The notes beneath the pieces are model-generated. The model was not told the DNA's origin, searched no databases, and was given only the letters and a program-made list of their open reading frames with translations. Positions 31,665 through 36,760 of a stretch of 36,760 nt of DNA are shown here, one piece after another. Both the position numbers and the translations under genes were made by a program. Within the stretch, counting starts at the first letter, position 1. Each line of letters starts with the position of its first letter. Source of the DNA: CAG-492 sp035388585 (GTDB taxonomy: Bacteria; Bacillota; Clostridia; TANB77; CAG-508); NCBI GenBank assembly GCA_035388585.1, contig DAOOQE010000013.1:1-36760 (forward strand), read 5' to 3'.

Positions 31665-32504
31665 TTATTCTGGAACATTTATTCCTTTTGCAACTATATC
31701 TATTTTTTGAACATTCATTGCTGTTAATCTTTCTATTTCTTTTTTTGTTTTTTGTTGGAAATCTTTTAATGTATCTAAAATATTATAACCATAATTTAAT
31801 ATTATTTCCATGTATATTGTTGGACCGATGTCTGATTTTTCTACTCTTGTTCTTACTACTTTATATACAGCCTTTTCTTTATTTGCAAGGTGTTCAGCTA
31901 TTTGTCTAAAAACACTATCTGATATTGTAAAATTTCCTAAATAACTAAATGTTGGTCTTATTATAGATTTTTCTGAAATATACGGTGTTTTCCCCTTACC
32001 TTTTGATTTAAATATTTGTAGTGGATCTAATAAATATCCTGAGAAATCTTTTTTAATTTCAAATGTAGGAACTGGTATAACATGTTTTCCTTCTGTTACT
32101 CTTATTCTTTTTGCATCTTCCATTTCTTTTTCTGTTGCAACTTCATTTATATATATTATTTTGCTAATTTCTGGTAGTCCTAAACTAGAAGCTATTTTTT
32201 TAACCATGCCATCTGATGTTCCTAAAATTATTATTCCTTCTGGTTTGTATTTTTTAAAAGCTTTTTTCATTTCTTCTTTTTCTTTTTCATCCATAAATAA
32301 TGCATGTTTTACTGTTTCTATTTTAGTTGGGGCCTTTTTTGCAGATGTTCCAGCAACAACTGCATTATTTTTTATTAATAGACCATCATCTATTATATAA
32401 TTTATATCGTTTTCACTTGCTACCATCTGTGCTCTGTAACTTTTTCCTGTACCTGATGGCCCAACAAATGCTAAAACTCTCATAGTATTATTGTTAAATA
32501 ACAT
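31665..32504 (-). CDS. P-loop NTPase fused to an Asp23-like domain
   Basis: This 279-residue protein has an N-terminal nucleotide-binding domain with Walker A FVGPSGTGKSYRAQ (residues 13-26), DDGLLIKNNAVVAG and IIILGTSDGM as following strands, and a C-terminal domain of about 75 residues resembling Asp23/Gls24 envelope-stress proteins (VYKVVRTRVEKSDIGPTIYM and then ERLTAMNVQKIDIVAKGINV). No membrane helix is present. The function is not known to me; Asp23-type proteins associate with membrane anchors and with fatty-acid or envelope genes. AAGGAG lies seven bases before the ATG. It is between the glycosyltransferase gene and cmk-plsC on the same strand. Confidence 0.75.
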   Translation of the reverse strand: MLFNNNTMRVLAFVGPSGTGKSYRAQMVASENDINYIIDDGLLIKNNAVVAGTSAKKAPTKIETVKHALFMDEKEKEEMKKAFKKYKPEGIIILGTSDGMVKKIASSLGLPEISKIIYINEVATEKEMEDAKRIRVTEGKHVIPVPTFEIKKDFSGYLLDPLQIFKSKGKGKTPYISEKSIIRPTFSYLGNFTISDSVFRQIAEHLANKEKAVYKVVRTRVEKSDIGPTIYMEIILNYGYNILDTLKDFQQKTKKEIERLTAMNVQKIDIVAKGINVPE

Positions 32505-32608
32505 TTTTTAACTCCTTTTCTAATATACTGGTATTATAACATTTTATTACAAAAAAAACAATTAAACAAAATGCAATTTATGCAAATTTTTAATTGTTTT
32601 TTACGGTT

Positions 32609-33838
32609 TTATTTTATTTCATCTATTGTAATATTTTTTGAGTGAACAATTTTTTCCCATTTTGTTTCTCTTTTAAATAAACACTTAAAATTAATTAGTA
32701 ACCACGAACCTAAAAATAATGGATATAATAATAATCCTTTTCTCATTGGCTTTATAGGTTTTTTATCTATTATCATTATCATAATTCCTATAAATATTGG
32801 TAATAAGAATGTTGGTATTATTACACTTATAGCATTCCACATTAATTCTAATGTTGTCATTTCATTTGTAAAATATAATACTAAGTGTAGTAATAATAAT
32901 ACAAGAGTTAATATAAACATAGGAATACTTCCTAGCATATATAATAATCCATCAAAATTCATTAATGTTTTATTGTCTTTTACAGCAACTGCAAGTGGTT
33001 TTGTGTATTCTTTTAAGCATTGCATATGACCTACTGTCCATCTTGATCTTTGTGACCATGATTGTTTAAATCCAACTGGTTGCTCATCATATACTATTGC
33101 ATCTGTTGCCCATCCAAGTTTTTTTCCTTCAATAATTCTCTTTAATGAGAATTCAATGTCTTCTGTAAGTGTTTTTGTGTTCCATCCACTAGGTTTAATA
33201 ACATCAAATTTCACCATGAACCCGGTTCCATTTATTAATGGAGATAATCCTAAATTATATCTTGCTAAATGGTATAATCTATTCATTGTCCAATAGAATA
33301 TAGCATAACCTGCTGTTACCCAACTATCTGAAGGATTTTTTATATCTCTATAACCTTGAACTACATCTTCGCCTTGGCATAACTTTTTATTCATTGCATT
33401 TAGAAAATTAACATCTACTATATTATCTGCATCAAATATACAAAATGCGTCATATGGAGCATCTTCATCAATTTTTTGTCTTAAAAACCAGTTTAATGCA
33501 AATCCTTTTGTTTTACGTTTTTCATCAAATCTTTCGTAGACAATTGCTCCAGCTTTTTTTGCCTTTTCAGCTGTTTTATCTGTGCAGTTGTCTGCTATTA
33601 CATATATATCATATAACTCTTTGGGATAGTTTTGTTTTTTTAAACTCTCTACCAAATTTGCTACAACCGCATCTTCATTATGTGCGGGAATTATAGCCAT
33701 AAATCTGTTTTCTTTTTTTTCAAGTATTGGTTTTTCTTTTACTTTAATTAGAGAACATAAACTTACTATTATTTGATATAACCAATAAATTGTTATTATC
33801 CATATCATTGCTTGTTGCAATATATATATATACTTCAT
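32609..33838 (-). CDS. Membrane glycosyltransferase family 2, processive type
   Basis: This 409-residue membrane enzyme has a family 2 glycosyltransferase domain flanked by helices (one N-terminal near residues 8-30, three to four C-terminal). Motifs in order are IIPAHNEDAVVANLV, IADNCTDKTA, the metal-binding DADN in FCIFDADNIVDV, TEDIEFSL, and QRSRW (QXXRW) in WSQRSRWTVGHM. TED plus QXXRW is the signature of processive synthases such as cellulose or N-acetylglucosamine polymerases, and the first is the general acid region. Product unknown. The frame opens at 33853, but the GAGGAG site overlaps that ATG, so the ATG at 33838 is preferred. It follows pnp with a 54-nt gap. Confidence 0.88.
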   Translation of the reverse strand: MKYIYILQQAMIWIITIYWLYQIIVSLCSLIKVKEKPILEKKENRFMAIIPAHNEDAVVANLVESLKKQNYPKELYDIYVIADNCTDKTAEKAKKAGAIVYERFDEKRKTKGFALNWFLRQKIDEDAPYDAFCIFDADNIVDVNFLNAMNKKLCQGEDVVQGYRDIKNPSDSWVTAGYAIFYWTMNRLYHLARYNLGLSPLINGTGFMVKFDVIKPSGWNTKTLTEDIEFSLKRIIEGKKLGWATDAIVYDEQPVGFKQSWSQRSRWTVGHMQCLKEYTKPLAVAVKDNKTLMNFDGLLYMLGSIPMFILTLVLLLLHLVLYFTNEMTTLELMWNAISVIIPTFLLPIFIGIMIMIIDKKPIKPMRKGLLLYPLFLGSWLLINFKCLFKRETKWEKIVHSKNITIDEIK

Positions 33839-33892
33839 TTTTTCTCTCCTCAATTATTTCATATTAAATTTTTCTTTTGATTTAACATATAA

Positions 33893-36025
33893 TTAGTCTA
33901 TCTTTTCACTATCTGATTTTGCTAATGATTCTAAGTCTTTCATTGTAAGATTTATTCTTCCTTGAGAATCAATTTCTTGAACTTTTACAGTTACTTCATC
34001 TCCAATATTTAGAACATCTTCAACCTTTTCAACTCTTTTACTAGACATTTTTGAAATATGAAGTAAACCTTCTTTTCCTCCACCAATGTTTATAAAAGCT
34101 CCAAATGGCATTATTCTACTTACAGTTCCATCATATATTCCATTCACTTCGATTTCCTTAGCAATTTCTTCAATCATTTTTATTGCTTTTTGTCCTGATT
34201 CAGTTTCTGATGAATATACAAAAACAGTTCCATCTTCTGATATATCAATTTTTACTCCTGTTGCATCAATTATTTTATTTATCATTTTTCCACCTGGTCC
34301 AATAACATCTTTAATTTTGTCTACACTGATTTTTGTTGTTATTATTCTTGGTGCATATTTAGAAATATCTGCTCTTGGTTTGTCTATTTGTTTTAACATT
34401 ACTTCATCTAATATGTAATCTCTTGCTATTTTAGTTCTTTCAAAAGCTTGTTCAATTATTTCATATGTTAAACCATCATTTTTTATATCTACTTGTATTG
34501 CTGTTATACCGTCCTTTGTTCCACCAACTTTAAAGTCCATATCTCCAAAGAAATCTTCTAAGCCTTGGATATCTGTTAACATTACATATCTGCTTGGATC
34601 ATTTTTATCTGTTATTAATCCTGTAGAAATTCCTGCAACTGGTTTTTTAATTGGTACTCCTGCATCCATTAATGCAAGTGTACTTCCACATATACTTGCT
34701 TGTGATGTTGATCCATTAGAACTTACAACTTCTGATACAACTCTTATTGCATATGGGAATTCTTCTTCTGATGGTAAAACTGGAATAATTGCTTTTTCTG
34801 CTAACGCTCCGTGTCCTACTTCTCTTCTTCCTGGACCTCTTGAAGGTCTAGCTTCTCCAACACTATATGATGGAAAATTGTAATGATGCATATATCTTTT
34901 GCTGCTTTCTTCATCTATTCCATCTAACATTTGTTCTTCACTTTTCATTCCTAATGTAGCTATTGATAGTACTTGTGTTTGACCTCTTGTAAATATTGCA
35001 CTTCCATGTACTCTTGGTAATAGTCCTACTTCACATGATATTGTTCTTAGATCTTCGATTTTTCTACCATCTGGGCGTTTTCCTTCTTCTAATATCATCT
35101 CTCTTACGCACATTTTTTCTAAATAATGTGTACATTCAGAAATATCAGATTTCATTTCTTTTGTTTTTTCTTCTCCATATTTTTCTATAAAGAAAAGTTG
35201 AATATCTTCTGATAATTTATCCATTGCTAAATCTCTAACATCTTTATCTAATGCTTGAACATCAATATACATTCTGTTTTTAAAGTTTTCTTCAATCTCA
35301 TTGTAAATATCTTGGTTTATAGAATATGGTGTGTATTCAAATTTAGGCTTACCTATTTCTGATTGTATGTTTTTTATTAATTCACATATTTTCTTTATTT
35401 CTTCATGACCTTTTTTTATTGCTTCTAACATTATTTCATTAGATAATTCTTCTGCACCTGCTTCTATCATTGTTACTTTTTCCAGAGTACCTGCTACAGT
35501 TAAAGTTAATTTACTTTTTTCTCTTTGTTCTGCATTTGGATTTATTATTATTTCATTTTCTACATATCCAACATTTACAGATGCTGTTGGTCCTCCAAAT
35601 GGTATGTCTGAAATTGCTAAAGCTGCTGCTGCTCCTATCATTGCGCATACTTCTGGTGAATTATCTTGTTCTACTGATAAAACTGTTGCTACAACACATA
35701 CATCATTTCTAAAATCTTTTGGAAATAATGGTCTTAATGGTCTATCAATTGCTCTTCCTGTTAATACTGCCTTATCTGCTGGTTTACCTTCCCTTTTCAT
35801 AAAGCTACCTGGAATTTTTCCTACTGCATATAGTTTTTCTTCGTAATCAACTGATAATGGAAAAAAATCAATTCCATCTCTTGGTTTTTTTGAAGATGTA
35901 ACATTTACCATTACTACAGTATCTCCATATCTTACCATTACACTTCCATTTGCAAGTTCTGCAATTCTTCCACTTTCTATTGTTAATTTTCTTCCTGCTA
36001 GTTCTGTACTATAAGTTTTAATCAT
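33893..36025 (-). CDS. pnp: Polyribonucleotide nucleotidyltransferase (PNPase)
   Basis: PNPase degrades RNA 3' to 5' with phosphate and can add tails. The 710 residues contain two RNase PH domains (about 10-215 and 310-530, with RGQTQVLSIATLG and the active-site Asp region TDIQGLEDFFGDMDFKVGGT), an intervening helical domain, KH (IGPGGKMINKIIDATGVKID, about 555-610) and S1 (YDGTVSRIMPFGAFINIGGG, about 620-690). GGAG lies seven bases before the ATG. It is downstream of rpsO, the common bacterial order rpsO-pnp, but 278 nt apart with a terminator in between (36026-36303 otherwise shows only AT-rich DNA). Confidence 0.98.
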   Translation of the reverse strand: MIKTYSTELAGRKLTIESGRIAELANGSVMVRYGDTVVMVNVTSSKKPRDGIDFFPLSVDYEEKLYAVGKIPGSFMKREGKPADKAVLTGRAIDRPLRPLFPKDFRNDVCVVATVLSVEQDNSPEVCAMIGAAAALAISDIPFGGPTASVNVGYVENEIIINPNAEQREKSKLTLTVAGTLEKVTMIEAGAEELSNEIMLEAIKKGHEEIKKICELIKNIQSEIGKPKFEYTPYSINQDIYNEIEENFKNRMYIDVQALDKDVRDLAMDKLSEDIQLFFIEKYGEEKTKEMKSDISECTHYLEKMCVREMILEEGKRPDGRKIEDLRTISCEVGLLPRVHGSAIFTRGQTQVLSIATLGMKSEEQMLDGIDEESSKRYMHHYNFPSYSVGEARPSRGPGRREVGHGALAEKAIIPVLPSEEEFPYAIRVVSEVVSSNGSTSQASICGSTLALMDAGVPIKKPVAGISTGLITDKNDPSRYVMLTDIQGLEDFFGDMDFKVGGTKDGITAIQVDIKNDGLTYEIIEQAFERTKIARDYILDEVMLKQIDKPRADISKYAPRIITTKISVDKIKDVIGPGGKMINKIIDATGVKIDISEDGTVFVYSSETESGQKAIKMIEEIAKEIEVNGIYDGTVSRIMPFGAFINIGGGKEGLLHISKMSSKRVEKVEDVLNIGDEVTVKVQEIDSQGRINLTMKDLESLAKSDSEKID

Positions 36026-36260
36026 ACATTCTCTCCTTTTTTGATTTTTATAAATAATACTTTTTCTAGTTGTAACCTCGATAAAAACAGATTTTTTTAA
36101 AAATTTCTTCTGTATCTTAATTTAATGTTTATTCTATTTTAATTAAGACTTATTTCTATTTAATCAAATTTTATTGTATTTTATTTCATACTGATTAATC
36201 TTAATTCTATCTTTATCCAAGCTACTTACTAATATTTTGTATTATTTAATTCGTTTTTTT

Positions 36261-36296
36261 AGTAAAATGGACGTTTAGCAGATAGCAAAACGTCCA
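36261..36296 (-). terminator. Terminator after rpsO
   Basis: On the minus strand TGGACGTTT and AAACGTCCA form a perfect 9-bp stem around an 11-nt loop, followed by TTTTACT. It begins eight bases after the rpsO stop and probably gives partial or full termination before pnp. Confidence 0.75.
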
Positions 36297-36303
36297 ATAA
36301 TGT

Positions 36304-36567
36304 TTATTTTCTTAATCCTAATTTTTCAACTATATCTCTGTATCTTTGAACATCTTTTTTACCTAAGTAGTTTAATAAGCTTCTTCTACTTCCTACCATT
36401 TTTAACAATCCTCTTCTTGAATGATTATCTTTTTTATGGATTTTTAAGTGTTCAGTTAATTCATTAATTCTTTCTGTTAAAAGAGCTATTTGAACTTCTG
36501 GAGACCCAGTATCATTACCTTCTCTTTTATATGTACTAATGATTTCTTGTTTTCTTTCTTTTGTCAT
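36304..36567 (-). CDS. rpsO: 30S ribosomal protein S15
   Basis: S15 binds 16S rRNA early in 30S assembly. The 87 residues contain the family core GSPEVQIALLTERINELTEH, then HKKDNHSRRGLLKMVGSRRS and the C-terminal DVQRYRDIVEKLGLRK. The frame also opens at a GTG three codons upstream (36576), but that GTG is part of the GGAGGTG ribosome-binding site, so the ATG at 36567 is correct. It has a candidate promoter at 36660-36688 and a terminator just after the stop. The leader contains two copies of GGTTTAAGGAA (near 36591-36637), whose meaning is unclear. Confidence 0.97.
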   Translation of the reverse strand: MTKERKQEIISTYKREGNDTGSPEVQIALLTERINELTEHLKIHKKDNHSRRGLLKMVGSRRSLLNYLGKKDVQRYRDIVEKLGLRK

Positions 36568-36659
36568 TTGGTGCACCTCCCCTTATTTTTATTCCTTAAA
36601 CCTCGTAAAAGTGGTGTTGATTTCCTTAAACCAAGTATAAGTTTGTTTTTAACATACTA

Positions 36660-36688
36660 ATTTTATCATATATTTAATATAAAAGCAA
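36660..36688 (-). promoter_or_regulatory. Candidate promoter of rpsO
   Basis: On the minus strand TTGCTT (36688-36683) and TAAAAT (36665-36660) are 17 nt apart, with TGA directly before the -10 (extended -10). A second possible -35, TTGACA, lies at 36726-36721 with AATAAT 17 nt further on. Either would place the start of rpsO transcription 80-140 nt before the ATG. Confidence 0.55.
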
Positions 36689-36760
36689 GTTTATTTTATT
36701 ATTTATGTTTATTTTGTATGTGTCAAGTAAATGTAGGCAATTTTTTTATCTCTTTTTTAA

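Overview
The window looks like a chromosomal segment of an uncultured, very AT-rich (by eye about three quarters A+T) low-GC Gram-positive bacterium of the Clostridia. The basis is gene content and order (spoVG, the ireB-ruvX-DUF1292 trio, trmR with a U32 peptidase, rpsO-pnp, cmk/plsC-rpsA), Shine-Dalgarno sites of the GGAGG type, the standard bacterial genetic code, and sporulation traces: an exact-looking sigma-H promoter before spoVG and an internally deleted sigK. No rRNA, tRNA, CRISPR array, transposase or prophage gene was found. All genes are on the minus strand except murC (748-2133), a small unknown gene (18412-18759) and a CmpB-like membrane protein (25506-26069).

Layout. 1-2400: spoVG and divergent murC, each with its own recognisable promoter, then the murC terminator and repeated copies of its 3' arm. 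2400-6290: a membrane-anchored transglutaminase-like protein, a small membrane protein and an acyl-CoA synthetase-like enzyme. 6490-7613: the conserved ireB-ruvX-DUF1292 cluster. 7829-14504: an accessory three-gene operon, the most unusual part. It encodes a small secreted or membrane protein, a 1702-residue protein (receiver-like domain, long coiled coil, two AT-hooks, about 500 acidic residues with a repeated N-x-LP motif, and a MinD/TadZ-like ATPase domain with a degenerate P-loop), and a membrane GAF protein with a degenerate GGDEF domain. 15068-18268: YibE/F membrane protein, a Nudix protein with an eroded Nudix box, a 58-residue ferredoxin-thioredoxin reductase-like protein, thioredoxin and a PAP2 phosphatase. 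18412-20782: an unknown gene, a two-domain ThyX-family protein and the sigK relic. 20949-26943: a MacB/FtsX-type ABC transporter, then trhP-like U32 peptidase and trmR (wobble-uridine modification), interrupted by the CmpB-like gene and repeat arrays. 27011-36567: housekeeping run typA, rpsA, a cmk-plsC fusion, a P-loop/Asp23 fusion protein, a processive-type glycosyltransferase, pnp and rpsO.

How the genes work together. trxA and the FTR-like gene suggest thioredoxin is reduced by ferredoxin rather than NADPH, as expected in an anaerobe. The U32 peptidase and TrmR would act in sequence on U34 of tRNA. rpsO, pnp, rpsA, cmk and typA form a translation and RNA-turnover block. The 7829-14504 operon looks like a self-contained, probably structural or spatial-organising system at the membrane-nucleoid interface; its function is not known to me.

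A second theme is intergenic DNA. Nearly every larger gap carries a short degenerate tandem repeat with its own private unit (about 11, 22, 27, 29, 35, 36, 42, 60 or 69 bp). Two of these are built from one arm of a neighbouring terminator, and one, at 23781-23855, is a row of seven DnaA-box-like 9-mers spaced one helical turn apart.
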